From assembly GCA_963923035.1 (NCBI GenBank), contig CAWUKT010000029.1, positions 5,966 through 69,965 of the forward strand: DNA of 64,000 nt, in the 5' to 3' direction. The notes beneath the pieces are model-generated. The model was not told the origin of the DNA. It made no database searches and saw only the letters and a program-made list of their open reading frames with translations. Shown here in pieces: positions 1 through 8,650 of the stretch (positions within the stretch are counted from its first letter, which is position 1; each line of letters begins with the position of its first letter). The position numbers and the translations under genes were made by a program. The DNA comes from CAWUKT01 sp963923035 (GTDB lineage: Bacteria; Bacteroidota; Bacteroidia; J057; JADKCL01).

Positions 1-3000
1 CCGTCGTCAATTGCTGTCCAATAGCCGTCGTCGCCTTCACCTTGACATACAGGTCCCCCTGGTTCTGCAACCAGTATCCAGGCGTGCTGCCCGACTTCAA
101 GGCCGCCAAACTTCCGTAGGGCGAAAAACCGGGCTGGCCATTGGAGAGGGATACCCCGCCCAACTTGCCGAAATCCTTGAACCGCAGGATCGTTTCGTCC
201 CCGACCTGGGCATCCATCCAGTAAATCCGCACGTTCCGGGTACTCGGCAGGCTCTCGTACTCATAGGTATAGGTGAAGTCCTCGTTCACAATCAAGGGAA
301 GCTGCTGGTGCTCCTTGAAGCCGTCGATATAATAGACGCTGGCGGTTGGCGTACCGGCCTTGGTCCGGGTGACGGTCACGTTCGGGTTGTTGGCCGAAGC
401 CGTATTGTAGGTCAGCAGTCCCAACGCGAATTGGTGATCGGAGCGGTACATCCGCGTCCAGTTCGGGGCCTGGTATTCGTCCCCCACCAATTGGAAGGGC
501 TGGTTGCCCACCAAGGTTGTATTGGCCTTGCCGCTGATGGCGCCGTTGATGTCGCGGACGACGATGGACCAGAAACGGGGATGGCCCGGATCGTTCGCGC
601 CGGAATAGGTCGGCGGGATATCGAAGTTGGGGAGGACGGAATTGGGCAACCCAGTGAGGTCGGTGGTCGCGCCGGTGATGATGTGGTTGGGGTGCTTGGT
701 TCCGGCCCCGGTATTGAGGAAAAAGCGGGTATTGGGCGCGTCCCAGCCCACGAAGTGGCAGTCCTTGAGGGTCGCCGCGCCATCGTAGATGCGGTAGGCG
801 TAGCGGACATTTTCGGCCCGGAGGTTCTCGCCGGAGTTCGCGACGATGACCGACGAATCGACGATGCTGTAACTGGCCAGCATGCTGCCAATGAAGTTCT
901 CCACGAACATGTTGTTGCGGAAGAACAGGTTGTCCGAGGGGCCTCCGGCTCCGATGCCGGAGTAGATGGCGATGCGGTTGGCGTAGAACAGGCAATTGCC
1001 CATGACGTGGTCGCTGTACTCGGCCCAGCCCGCATTTTTCTTGATGGAGTGGTCGGGATTGAGTTGGTCGAAAATGTCAAACCCGTTCATACAGCTGTGG
1101 GCGACGTTCCGTTGGAAGGAAATCATCGGCAGCTTATAGGGTTCGAGGCTGGAAAAACGGGGATCGGTGGCGGAAGCTCCCATGGGTTTCTTGGGGAAGG
1201 CAAACCAATATCCGGTCCCTTCGGTCCCGGCGGCCACATTGTCCTCGAAGGTGTTCTGCGGATTGGTGATCCAATAGCTGGAAGGCGTCCGGTTCTGCTC
1301 CTCGTTGAATTCGTGGTCGGAGGGCGTCAGCGCCTCACTCGCCAGTGGCCGCTTGGTGAGCAGGACCACATTCTTGGTGATGACATTGAAGCGTTCACTG
1401 CCATCTTCCAGGAAGAGGCCGTGGCCGATGTGGTCGTAGCAGAAATTGCCTTCGGTGAGGGTGGAATTGGTGCCGTGGATGGTGATGGCACGGTTGAAGG
1501 ACTTGTGGACGCTGTTGTTTTTGAAGTACTGGCCCTCGCCGTCGTCTCCGAGCATGTGCCAGTGCCAGGGATAGCGTCCCAGGATGGCCTTTTGGCCCAT
1601 GTTGTAGAGTTCGATGCCTTCGACGTAGCCTTTGGAGCCCGTCATGAGCATGATGTGGCCCCCGAAGCCGCTGGCCGCAGCGGCTGCATTGCCCTGCACC
1701 TTGATATTGTGGGTCAGGACGCCCACTTCAGCCCGCAAATCGGCCGACCAGGACTGGCTGCCATTCGAGTAGTTCTTGATCTTGCCTACGTGGGGCTTGA
1801 GGAAGTTACTCGTGACGGTGATTTGATTGCCCGAAACACTCTGAATCGTTCTTTTTTCCGCCTCATTCCAATCTCCCCGACTCGATACCACCACGATTTC
1901 ATCGTTTTGTTCCCAATTCACATTCTCCATCAGGGTCAGCGTATTCGTATTCGGCACAATGTTCGCGGCCAATTTGCTCCAGCTTTTCTTCTCCAAGCCG
2001 TGCATCTCAATCGTCCCGGAATTCATCGCCCCAATGAAGTTGTTGCCCATGCCCATCACCTCCGGCGTGCTCGCGTTGGCGGTCAGGGTAAAGGTGGCGG
2101 TGGAATAGTAGGGAGAATGCTGGACGCCCAATTGCAACAGGGAAGCGCCGCCCATGACCATGATATAATCCGTCGAGACGTTTACATCGCGGTTCTGGGC
2201 CGTCACCAGGTGGCCCATCGCATTGACATCTTTCGCATTCACTGTTCCCCGGATGCCCACGGCGCTGCCCATCGGGATGGTCACGTTGTCATTTCCATTC
2301 GGGACCGAGCTGCTCCAGACATAGCTGTCCTGCCAATCGTGGATCCATTGCAGGCGCAGCTCATCGACGAGGCCGGTATGGTCGCCCACCAAGGGGTTGA
2401 AGCCTTGCAGTTTCAGGGTGTGGCTGCCGGCGGTCAGGTAAATGGCGGCGGTGGTATAATCCTGGTAGGTCGCGCTTTCCAGCAGGTGCTCGCTGAATTC
2501 GGTATTGTCCATGAAGAAGCGGATGTGCTTGACCTCGCCATCGCCGAGGTTGTTGCCGCGGTGGGCGCCTTTGAAGGTGAAGCGGTAAAATCCGTCGGCC
2601 GGGATCGTCATGGGCAGAACGGCCTGGCCGTAGCCCTGGATGAACATGACCTGCTGGCCGCGGGGCGCACCGGGGTTGCCCACGGTGAAGCCAGAACTGT
2701 TGCGGGACAATCCTGCTCCGTTGGTCAGGGTCCAGCCGCCTCCGGAAGCGCCGTACTGGAAGGTCCCCGCCGAGAGCAAGGGGCTCTCAAAATCGCTGGT
2801 CAGAATGCTGACTTCGCGGGTTGAGGTGAAGTCGTCCACGAAAGCGGTATTGTCGCCGCCGTTGGGATTGATGCCGACGAGCTGGATGGAATGGGAACCG
2901 GAGGTCAGGGCAATGGGAGCCGTCACAAAGTCCTGGTAGCTGGTTCCGGCCGGGGAGATGGACAATACCGATGCTCCATCGATCCGCAATTCGATCGTTT

Positions 3001-3415
3001 GGCTGGACGCCTGGTGGTTGCCACGCTGGGCAGCCTTCAGGCGAAAGGTATAGTACCCCGCCACAAAATCGACATTCTGGCTGACGTAACCGGTTCCCTG
3101 GAGGAACAGGACCTGGGCGCCCTGGGGAGCGCCAGGATTGCCCGCGGTGAAGCCCGAATTGTTTTTGGAGAGGCCACTGCTGCCGGTATAGCTCCAGGTG
3201 GAGCTGCTCGGCCCGTATTGGAAGCTGGAAACCGACGGGTTTTCGAAGTCACCGCCGGGCAGGAAGGTGGCATTGCCGCCCAGGGTGGCGGCGGTGCGGT
3301 TGGCGGCCATCGAGGGCGTGGCCGCGGCCCACCAGCTCATGGTCAGCAACGCCACCATGAGCCATGTGCATCCACGGGCGTGACCGCCCGGGACAGGGTA
3401 TTTGAAGTTTTTCAT
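1..3415 (-). CDS. Secreted G8-domain / parallel beta-helix protein (CEMIP-like), C-terminus outside window
   Basis: I translated the minus strand from the ATG at 3413-3415 and found no stop down to base 1, giving 1138 residues with the 3' end off the window. A signal peptide (hydrophobic stretch about residues 17-38, then SMA-AN) is followed by two tandem jelly-roll-like modules of about 155 residues (about 45-200 and 205-355). Both share patterns such as SGFT.GNPGAP and a closing D(D/E)LR/FT strand. A G8 domain follows from about residue 362 (YVWSSSVPNGND..VTIP), then a right-handed beta-helix region with the GRYPWHWHMLGD segment near 612, typical of CEMIP/TMEM2-type proteins. Vertebrate relatives bind or cut hyaluronan; here a secreted polysaccharide-active role is inferred. 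A T9SS tail may lie outside the window. The long open frame on the opposite strand (11-2824) has shadow-like composition and no recognisable domain. Confidence 0.85.
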   Translation of the reverse strand, partial: MKNFKYPVPGGHARGCTWLMVALLTMSWWAAATPSMAANRTAATLGGNATFLPGGDFENPSVSSFQYGPSSSTWSYTGSSGLSKNNSGFTAGNPGAPQGAQVLFLQGTGYVSQNVDFVAGYYTFRLKAAQRGNHQASSQTIELRIDGASVLSISPAGTSYQDFVTAPIALTSGSHSIQLVGINPNGGDNTAFVDDFTSTREVSILTSDFESPLLSAGTFQYGASGGGWTLTNGAGLSRNSSGFTVGNPGAPRGQQVMFIQGYGQAVLPMTIPADGFYRFTFKGAHRGNNLGDGEVKHIRFFMDNTEFSEHLLESATYQDYTTAAIYLTAGSHTLKLQGFNPLVGDHTGLVDELRLQWIHDWQDSYVWSSSVPNGNDNVTIPMGSAVGIRGTVNAKDVNAMGHLVTAQNRDVNVSTDYIMVMGGASLLQLGVQHSPYYSTATFTLTANASTPEVMGMGNNFIGAMNSGTIEMHGLEKKSWSKLAANIVPNTNTLTLMENVNWEQNDEIVVVSSRGDWNEAEKRTIQSVSGNQITVTSNFLKPHVGKIKNYSNGSQSWSADLRAEVGVLTHNIKVQGNAAAAASGFGGHIMLMTGSKGYVEGIELYNMGQKAILGRYPWHWHMLGDDGEGQYFKNNSVHKSFNRAITIHGTNSTLTEGNFCYDHIGHGLFLEDGSERFNVITKNVVLLTKRPLASEALTPSDHEFNEEQNRTPSSYWITNPQNTFEDNVAAGTEGTGYWFAFPKKPMGASATDPRFSSLEPYKLPMISFQRNVAHSCMNGFDIFDQLNPDHSIKKNAGWAEYSDHVMGNCLFYANRIAIYSGIGAGGPSDNLFFRNNMFVENFIGSMLASYSIVDSSVIVANSGENLRAENVRYAYRIYDGAATLKDCHFVGWDAPNTRFFLNTGAGTKHPNHIITGATTDLTGLPNSVLPNFDIPPTYSGANDPGHPRFWSIVVRDINGAISGKANTTLVGNQPFQLVGDEYQAPNWTRMYRSDHQFALGLLTYNTASANNPNVTVTRTKAGTPTASVYYIDGFKEHQQLPLIVNEDFTYTYEYESLPSTRNVRIYWMDAQVGDETILRFKDFGKLGGVSLSNGQPGFSPYGSLAALKSGSTPGYWLQNQGDLYVKVKATTAIGQQLTT

Positions 3416-3583
3416 ACAGGTAAGAATAAATTGATACTGATTCTTTTGCTCCAATGAGTGGAATCAATAGCAATAATCCAAATCGGAATTTTCGTTACAA
3501 GTCCTTCACTCTTCCGTACGCCCCCAAGCGAGATTCCCTTCAATTATTTCCAAATCCCTGTTCCTAAAGCGGCTGATTTCCGT

Positions 3584-3591
3584 TAATTTTG
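3584..3591 (+). promoter_or_regulatory. Putative Bacteroidota -7 element for the DUF3089 gene
   Basis: TAATTTTG matches the Bacteroidota -7 consensus TAnnTTTG exactly. It lies about 40 bases before the ATG at 3632. The expected TTTG -33 element is not present at the ideal 19-base spacing, so this is only a partial promoter match. Confidence 0.35.
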
Positions 3592-3631
3592 CATTCGATT
3601 GCTCCTATTATTCAGACCTCTACAAGAAAAG

Positions 3632-4672
3632 ATGCCGAAGAAAGTACATTTGCCTGCCATTGCTGCGGTATGCCTGACCATGCTGCTTTCCTGGGGTTGC
3701 TCTTCTACCCATGTTCCCCGGACTTTTTTTGATCCCAACGACGTTCCCCCCGCTCCCAACTATACCCAACTCGACCATTGGGTGGCGCATCCCGATTTGG
3801 AGGACATGGCCGACGGCATTCCGGTCGATTCCCTGGAAGTCCACCAGGAAGATGGTCCCGTCGATGTCTTTTTCATCCACCCGACCACCTACAACAATGA
3901 GGAGCACTGGAATGCGGATGTGGACGATGCGGAGACGAATGAAAAAACGGCTACCTCTACGATCAGGCACCAGGCCAGCATCTTCAATGGCGTCGGGCGG
4001 ATTTATGCGCCGCGCTACCGCCAAATGACCTACCCCGCCTTCTTCACCGAAGGCGAACAGCGCCGGACCGGATTTCAAGCCCTGGTCATTGCTTATCAGG
4101 ATGTCCTGATGGCCTTTGACCATTACCTCGCCAACGAAAATCAAGGTCGTCCCTTCATCATTGCTTCCCATTCCCAGGGATCCTGCCATGCCATCAAGCT
4201 GCTCCAGGACCGGGTCGACGGGAAGCCCCTGGCCGACCAATTGGTCACGGCCTATGTAGTGGGCTGGCCCGTATTTGCGGACAGCTTTCAGGTGCTCGAA
4301 CCTTGCTCCTCCCCCGACCAGACCGGCTGCTACAATACCTGGTGCAGCTACAAGTGGGACTATACACCGGAGAATTACGATCAGTACTACGCCGGGGCAG
4401 TCTGCACCAACCCCGTCACCTGGCAACTCAATGAGGAGCCCAGCGCAAAGGAAGACCACCACGGCGGTGTCCTGCGTCGCTACAAAGGCGTTTATCCCGA
4501 AGCCCTCGAGGCCAAGGTCAACGGCTCCATCCTCTGGGTGACCAAGCCCGATGTGCCGGGCAAGGCCTTCATCACCTTCAAAAACTACCACATCGCGGAT
4601 TACAACCTGTTCTGGTTGGACGTCCGCCACAATGCTGCTCTGCGGGTCGAAAAGTACATGGAGACCCACTGA
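3632..4672 (+). CDS. DUF3089 alpha/beta-hydrolase lipoprotein
   Basis: The 346-residue product starts at the ATG at 3632. An in-frame upstream start at 3599 would put extra residues before a clear lipoprotein signal. The N-terminus carries a hydrophobic segment ending in a lipobox (LSWGC), so the protein is probably anchored in a membrane of the envelope. The body matches the DUF3089 family: a VFFIHPTTY segment early on, and a nucleophile elbow S-H-S-Q-G with Ser181 as probable catalytic serine. A late HHGG...YHIADYNLFWLDVR region may supply the histidine. Substrate unknown; esterase or lipase activity is inferred. The stop codon TGA is followed directly and in the same frame by the TTG start of the next gene. 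Confidence 0.85.
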   Translation: MPKKVHLPAIAAVCLTMLLSWGCSSTHVPRTFFDPNDVPPAPNYTQLDHWVAHPDLEDMADGIPVDSLEVHQEDGPVDVFFIHPTTYNNEEHWNADVDDAETNEKTATSTIRHQASIFNGVGRIYAPRYRQMTYPAFFTEGEQRRTGFQALVIAYQDVLMAFDHYLANENQGRPFIIASHSQGSCHAIKLLQDRVDGKPLADQLVTAYVVGWPVFADSFQVLEPCSSPDQTGCYNTWCSYKWDYTPENYDQYYAGAVCTNPVTWQLNEEPSAKEDHHGGVLRRYKGVYPEALEAKVNGSILWVTKPDVPGKAFITFKNYHIADYNLFWLDVRHNAALRVEKYMETH

Positions 4673-5785
4673 TTGGGGGACGAGCCGCTGCATATCGCGT
4701 TGTTGGATCCGTTTCACGGGGGTTCCCACGCGCAGTGGTCGCTCGGCTACCAGGCCCGTTCCCGGCACCGTTTGACCTTGTTTGCCCTGCCGGGAAAGTA
4801 CTGGAAGTGGCGGATGCATGGAGCCGCAGTGGAACTGGCGGAGCAGGTGTTGGGTCATGAGGGCCCGGACTTTGATCTGATCCTGGCCACGGACATGATG
4901 GACCTTTCCGTATTCACGGCCCTGGTCCGGAAAAAGTACGCCCACACGCCCATCGCGGTGTATTTCCACGAAAACCAATTGGCCTATCCCTGGTCGGCCT
5001 CCGATCAAGATGTGAAACTCCAGCGCGACAACCACTACGCCTTCATCAATTATACCTCGGCTCTGGCCGCCGACCTCGTCTTCTTCAATTCTCCCTATAA
5101 CCATGACTCTTTTCTGGATGGTTTGCTGGACTTTTTGAAGGTGTTTCCAGACCGAAAGGGACTGCATCGGGTGGAAGAAATTGCGGGGAAATCAGAGGTA
5201 TTGCCCTTGGGGATGGAATTGGAGGTGGTGGAGAATCGGGAAATCGCAGCGGGGGAAAAGCCGCGGATTCTGTGGAACCACCGCTGGGAATACGACAAGG
5301 GGCCGGAGGAATTTTTCGACAACTTGATGCTCTTAGCGGAAGAGGGGATGGGATTTGAGTTGGCGGTTTTGGGGGAACAATACAAACGGAGTCCGAAGGT
5401 CTTTGGGGAAGCCCAAGAGAAATTGGCCGATCGCATCGTGCATTGGGGCTACGTCGAAGACCGGACCGCTTACCACCGCTGGCTGCGGTGGGCGAATGTA
5501 TTGCCGGTCACTTCCCGGCATGACTTCTTCGGCGGCAGCGTCGTCGAAGCGTTGGCGGCGGGCGCGCGCCCGCTCCTCCCCCAGCGCCTCAATTACCCCC
5601 ACCTCTGCTCCCATCCCGCCGCTTTTTATCCCGAAGGCCAATTCAAAACTGAACTGGAAGCATGTCTCCGTGACTGGCCCGCCTCCTATTTCTCCGTTGC
5701 TCCCCAACTGAAGCGCTTCGATTGGTCCCAGCTCGCCCCGCACTACGACCTCCGCTTCACCGAACTCGTCCAATCATTCTCCTGA
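4673..5785 (+). CDS. tRNA-queuosine alpha-mannosyltransferase-like glycosyltransferase (DUF3524)
   Basis: This 370-residue protein opens with the family signature LLDPFHGGSHAQW and continues with GPDFDLILATDMMDLS and YFHENQLAYPW, all typical of the DUF3524/GTDC1 (QTMAN) group. A GT4-like C-terminal half follows (WNHRWEYDKGPEEF, then a G.VVEAL.A.. sugar-nucleotide region). Animal QTMAN adds mannose to queuosine in tRNA-Asp; the bacterial role is not settled, so tRNA glycosylation here is inferred. The start is TTG at 4673, directly after the TGA of the upstream gene and in the same frame. No ATG is available near the conserved N-terminus. Its 3' end overlaps the convergent methyltransferase gene by 12 bases. 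Confidence 0.85.
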   Translation: MGDEPLHIALLDPFHGGSHAQWSLGYQARSRHRLTLFALPGKYWKWRMHGAAVELAEQVLGHEGPDFDLILATDMMDLSVFTALVRKKYAHTPIAVYFHENQLAYPWSASDQDVKLQRDNHYAFINYTSALAADLVFFNSPYNHDSFLDGLLDFLKVFPDRKGLHRVEEIAGKSEVLPLGMELEVVENREIAAGEKPRILWNHRWEYDKGPEEFFDNLMLLAEEGMGFELAVLGEQYKRSPKVFGEAQEKLADRIVHWGYVEDRTAYHRWLRWANVLPVTSRHDFFGGSVVEALAAGARPLLPQRLNYPHLCSHPAAFYPEGQFKTELEACLRDWPASYFSVAPQLKRFDWSQLAPHYDLRFTELVQSFS

Positions 5786-6577
5786 TTTTTCCATTCCCAT
5801 TCTCCGCAATCCGATCTCCACGTATTCCTGTTCCAATTCAATCCCCACCGAACGCCGCCCCAACCGTTTCGCCACCGCACTCGTCGAAAAGGTCCCTGAA
5901 AACGGGTCCAGCACCACATCCCCCGGATTCGAACTCGCCAAAATCACCCGTTCCAACAGTTTTTCCGGCTTCTGGGTCGGATGCTTCTCGTACTCAGGCA
6001 TCATGTAGCGCACCCGGGCGAACTCCCATACATTGCCCGGCACCTTCTGGGTCGCGTAGGGCTGCGGAGGATCTTTGCGGTAGTCGATCAATTTGCGCTT
6101 GGCTCCCGTCCGGGCCTCGACCATGATGTCTTCGGCGTTGAAGGTATAGTTGTCGAGGTCCTTGACGCAGAACAAAATGGGCTCGTAGCGGGACCCAAAA
6201 TGGCGGCGGGCCTGGACGCCCGAACTGTCGTAGAACCAGACGATGCGGCTGCGGACGGTGATGCGTTCTTGCAGGTAAAGGTCGAAATAGGGCATGAACT
6301 GGGTGGAGGTCATGAAGTAGCAGCTGCCGTCGGGCCGGAGCTTGGCGAGGCACAGGTCCAGCCATTGGTAGCACCAATGGAGGTAGGTTTCGGCCTTGCG
6401 GGCGTAGCGCTTGCCGCTGAATTTCTTCCCAATATTGTAGGGGGGATCGGCAAAGATCAGGTGGACGCTGGCATCGGGGATGTCACGCTCCAGGACAGTC
6501 ACGGCATCGCCGTGGTAAATCGCATGGTCTTCGCCCCCAAATTTTCGCGGGTTTGTTGATTCCTCCTCGTTTCCCAT
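5774..6577 (-). CDS. yhdJ: Orphan adenine-N6 DNA methyltransferase, YhdJ type
   Basis: The 267-residue protein resembles E. coli YhdJ along most of its length. It has the catalytic motif DPPYNIG (44-50), IVW.YDSSGVQA.RHFGS.YEPIL, ALIDYRK-like LIDYRKDPPQPY, KVPGNVW and the HPTQKPE segment. The AdoMet motif VLDPFSGTFST comes after the catalytic motif, which is the beta-class order. YhdJ methylates the second A of ATGCAT, so the same target is likely. No restriction endonuclease gene is adjacent, so this is probably an orphan modification enzyme with a regulatory or epigenetic role. It is transcribed divergently from the M81 peptidase gene. Confidence 0.9.
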   Translation of the reverse strand: MGNEEESTNPRKFGGEDHAIYHGDAVTVLERDIPDASVHLIFADPPYNIGKKFSGKRYARKAETYLHWCYQWLDLCLAKLRPDGSCYFMTSTQFMPYFDLYLQERITVRSRIVWFYDSSGVQARRHFGSRYEPILFCVKDLDNYTFNAEDIMVEARTGAKRKLIDYRKDPPQPYATQKVPGNVWEFARVRYMMPEYEKHPTQKPEKLLERVILASSNPGDVVLDPFSGTFSTSAVAKRLGRRSVGIELEQEYVEIGLRRMGMEKSGE

Positions 6578-6589
6578 GCCAAAATTTCC

Positions 6590-6678
6590 CCGTCCCGACC
6601 CGTTTTTCCAAATTTAGCCCCCGTATCCGCCCCTTTTGTCCCGTTTTTCTCCGTATTTTCCTTCTCCAATACCGATCC
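6590..6678 (+). promoter_or_regulatory. Pyrimidine-rich leader of the M81 peptidase gene
   Basis: The 90 bases before the ATG at 6679 are dominated by C and T on the coding strand and contain no Shine-Dalgarno-like purine run. The divergent promoters of the methyltransferase and peptidase genes should lie here or at its edges. Similar leaders occur before other genes in this window. Confidence 0.35.
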
Positions 6679-8145
6679 ATGAAAAAACTCGCCTTCATTG
6701 AGCTCCACCAGGAGACCAATTCCTTTTCCAGTATGCCGACTTCCATGCGGGAATTTGAAAGTCTCGTCCTGACCTTCGGGCAGGAAATTCCGGCGATCAT
6801 GGGAGAGTACAAGACCCAGTCGTACGGATTTTACAAGGGGGTAGAGAAATGGGGCAAAGGCGAATTCGAGGTGGCCCCCATCATGGCAGCCTGGAGTTGG
6901 TCGGGCGGGCCCATCCAGCGGGAAGTGTACGAGGAATTGCGGGACCGGGCCTTGGAGATGGTGAAAAAAATCCCGGATTTGGCCGGCATCTACCTGAGCC
7001 TCCACGGTGCTATGGGCGTGGTGGGCCTTCGGGATCCCGAAAGCGACTTCTTGCGCCACCTCCGGGCGATGTTTGGGCCTGATTTTCCCATTGCGGTTTC
7101 GTTTGACCTCCACGCCGTGGTCACCCGCGAGAACATCGACCTGGCCACTTTCCTCGTCGGCTACCATACCAATCCCCACCGCGACCATTCCCGCATGGCC
7201 CAAAAGGTGTCCCGGATTCTGATGGAAACGATTCGGGGCAATGTGCGACCGGTCATGGCGTTTCGAAAATTGCGGCTGCTAAAAGGCGGCGGCTGGGGAA
7301 TCGATTTCCTGAATCCGATGCGGGGCATTGTCCAACAGATGAAGCGGTTGGAACGGAGAAAAGGGGTGCTGGCCGTGACAACCTTTTGGGTCCACCTGTG
7401 GATCGACGACCCGGAAGTGGGTTGGGCGTCGGTGGTGGTGACGGATGCAAATGAACAACTGGCCGAAGAGTTGGCGGAAGAATTGGCGGAGTCGATGTGG
7501 GCGGTGCGGCACAAGAAACACCCGGTTCCCAAGCAGGTGGACGAGGCCATTGCCATTTCGAAGAAGTCGAAGCTGCGGCGGATGGTGGGCACCACGGTTT
7601 GGTGCGATTTATCGGACATTGTCGGCGCCGGGGCTCCCGGCGGCAATACGAATATCCTCGCCCAATTGCGGGACGAGGCCCCCGATTTGACGAGCTATGT
7701 GCCCGTCCGGGATCCCGAAGCCGTCCTGGCGGCCTACCCCGAGGCCCGGCTCGGCCAACGCCTGCGACTGACCCTCGGCGGTCGGATCGACCCCAATTTC
7801 AATCCGCCCGTGGAATTCACGGGCGAGGTCATGTACCGGGGCGAATCCAAATGGGGAAAGACCCTGGTGCTGCGCGAAGGGGGCGTCCACGTGGTCGCCA
7901 CCGAGATCGCGTTTCCGGCCTATTGGCCGGGTGATTTCAGGTCGCTCGACCTGAATCTCTGGAAGGCGGACGTGACGGTCGTCAAGAACCTGTTTCCCTT
8001 CCGCTTCAAATACCTCCGCTACAACCGCCGTACCCTCAATGTCATTTCCAAAGGCACGACCAACATTGACGTACACGCCTTGCCGTACAAAGAGATTCCA
8101 CGGCCGATCTTTCCGTTGGATGACATTGATGATTGGCGGGAATGA
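6679..8145 (+). CDS. M81 family metallopeptidase (MlrC-like)
   Basis: The 488-residue product starts at the ATG at 6679 (MKKLAFIELHQETNSF). Open frame extends upstream to 6553 but that part lacks family similarity. The HQETNSF motif and the YLSLHGAMGV and SFDLHAVVT blocks are the metal-binding core of the MlrC N-terminal domain (about residues 1-290), followed by the MlrC C-terminal domain with DLSDIVGAGAPGGNTNIL. Family members are zinc-dependent enzymes; MlrC degrades linearised microcystin fragments, while most relatives have unknown peptide or amide substrates. No signal peptide, so probably cytoplasmic. Monocistronic, divergent from the methyltransferase. Confidence 0.85.
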   Translation: MKKLAFIELHQETNSFSSMPTSMREFESLVLTFGQEIPAIMGEYKTQSYGFYKGVEKWGKGEFEVAPIMAAWSWSGGPIQREVYEELRDRALEMVKKIPDLAGIYLSLHGAMGVVGLRDPESDFLRHLRAMFGPDFPIAVSFDLHAVVTRENIDLATFLVGYHTNPHRDHSRMAQKVSRILMETIRGNVRPVMAFRKLRLLKGGGWGIDFLNPMRGIVQQMKRLERRKGVLAVTTFWVHLWIDDPEVGWASVVVTDANEQLAEELAEELAESMWAVRHKKHPVPKQVDEAIAISKKSKLRRMVGTTVWCDLSDIVGAGAPGGNTNILAQLRDEAPDLTSYVPVRDPEAVLAAYPEARLGQRLRLTLGGRIDPNFNPPVEFTGEVMYRGESKWGKTLVLREGGVHVVATEIAFPAYWPGDFRSLDLNLWKADVTVVKNLFPFRFKYLRYNRRTLNVISKGTTNIDVHALPYKEIPRPIFPLDDIDDWRE

Positions 8146-8179
8146 AAAAGCCCCCACCCCAATCGGGATGGAGGCCTTT
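8146..8179 (-). terminator. Rho-independent terminator for the DoxX gene
   Basis: An 11-bp stem (GCC.CCA.CCC against GGGGTGGGGGC, two G-U wobbles as minus-strand RNA) with a 4-base loop is followed on the minus strand by a run of five T. It also sits just after the stop of the convergent M81 gene and may serve both. Confidence 0.75.
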
Positions 8180-8194
8180 CCTATGCACAATGAA

Positions 8195-8572
8195 TTAAGC
8201 TGCTGTTGTCTGAGGGGATACGAATGTGCGCTGGTAAAAGAAATACGAAACGAGCAGCAAGACCAATGCGATGGCTGCTCCACCCGCTTCTCCATCCTGG
8301 GCTACGATGTGCGCACTTCCGGCGAGGAGAAAATCAAAGAAAAACCCTGCGTAGGCCCATTCCACCAACGAACGGTTGAGACGGGTCCAGATTGCCGCGA
8401 TGCCCAGGAGTTTCGCGATGGCGAGGGGATAAACGATGTAAACCGGGAAACCCAGCTTGACAAATTCGGCCACGACCTCTCCATTGTTGAAGAAATACAT
8501 GGCAGCAGACCCCACTGTCATCAGGGACAGGAGCCCAATGGCTACGTAAAAAACGATTCGATTGGTTTTCAT
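8195..8572 (-). CDS. DoxX-like small membrane protein
   Basis: A 125-residue integral membrane protein with four predicted helices (about residues 6-28, 42-62, 70-88 and 98-117). The pattern FVKLGFPVYIVYPLAIAKLLGIAAI is typical of the DoxX-like (DoxX_2) family, whose members are membrane proteins of uncertain redox or solute function and are often controlled by HxlR or MarR regulators. A 27-bp near-perfect palindrome lies 13 bases upstream of the start codon (8585-8611). The gene lies downstream of a reductase gene but a hairpin separates them. Confidence 0.8.
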   Translation of the reverse strand: MKTNRIVFYVAIGLLSLMTVGSAAMYFFNNGEVVAEFVKLGFPVYIVYPLAIAKLLGIAAIWTRLNRSLVEWAYAGFFFDFLLAGSAHIVAQDGEAGGAAIALVLLLVSYFFYQRTFVSPQTTAA

Positions 8573-8584
8573 GGATTGATTTAG

Positions 8585-8611
8585 GTGTAATTACATTTAT
8601 TGTAAGTACAC
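8585..8611 (-). promoter_or_regulatory. 27-bp palindromic operator upstream of the DoxX gene
   Basis: Arms GTGTA-A-TTACA and TGTAA-G-TACAC flank TTTAT; 10 of 11 pairs match. It sits directly upstream of the DoxX start on the minus strand, where it would overlap the promoter. The arm resembles the TTAC/GTAA-type sites bound by HxlR/MarR-like repressors; no such regulator is encoded in this window. Confidence 0.6.
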
Positions 8612-8640
8612 CCGATCGTTTGAAAAGGTTTCAAATCGGG
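8611..8640 (-). terminator. Hairpin between the reductase and DoxX genes
   Basis: CCCGAT and TTGAAA pair with TTTCAA and ATCGGG around a short AGG-containing loop, with a 3-base bulge in one arm. It lies between the reductase stop (8651) and the DoxX operator. It lacks a clear T-run on the minus strand, so it may attenuate rather than fully terminate. Confidence 0.4.
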
Positions 8641-8650
8641 GAAAATAATT

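Noticed and set aside
11..2824. 937-codon open frame on the plus strand
   Set aside because: It is antisense to an uninterrupted minus-strand frame with signal peptide, G8 and beta-helix domains; its own product is low in recognisable motifs and rich in Val, Gly, Ile and His, as expected of a shadow.
3620..5167. 515-codon minus-strand open frame
   Set aside because: Antisense to the DUF3089 and QTMAN-like genes, which carry clear family motifs.
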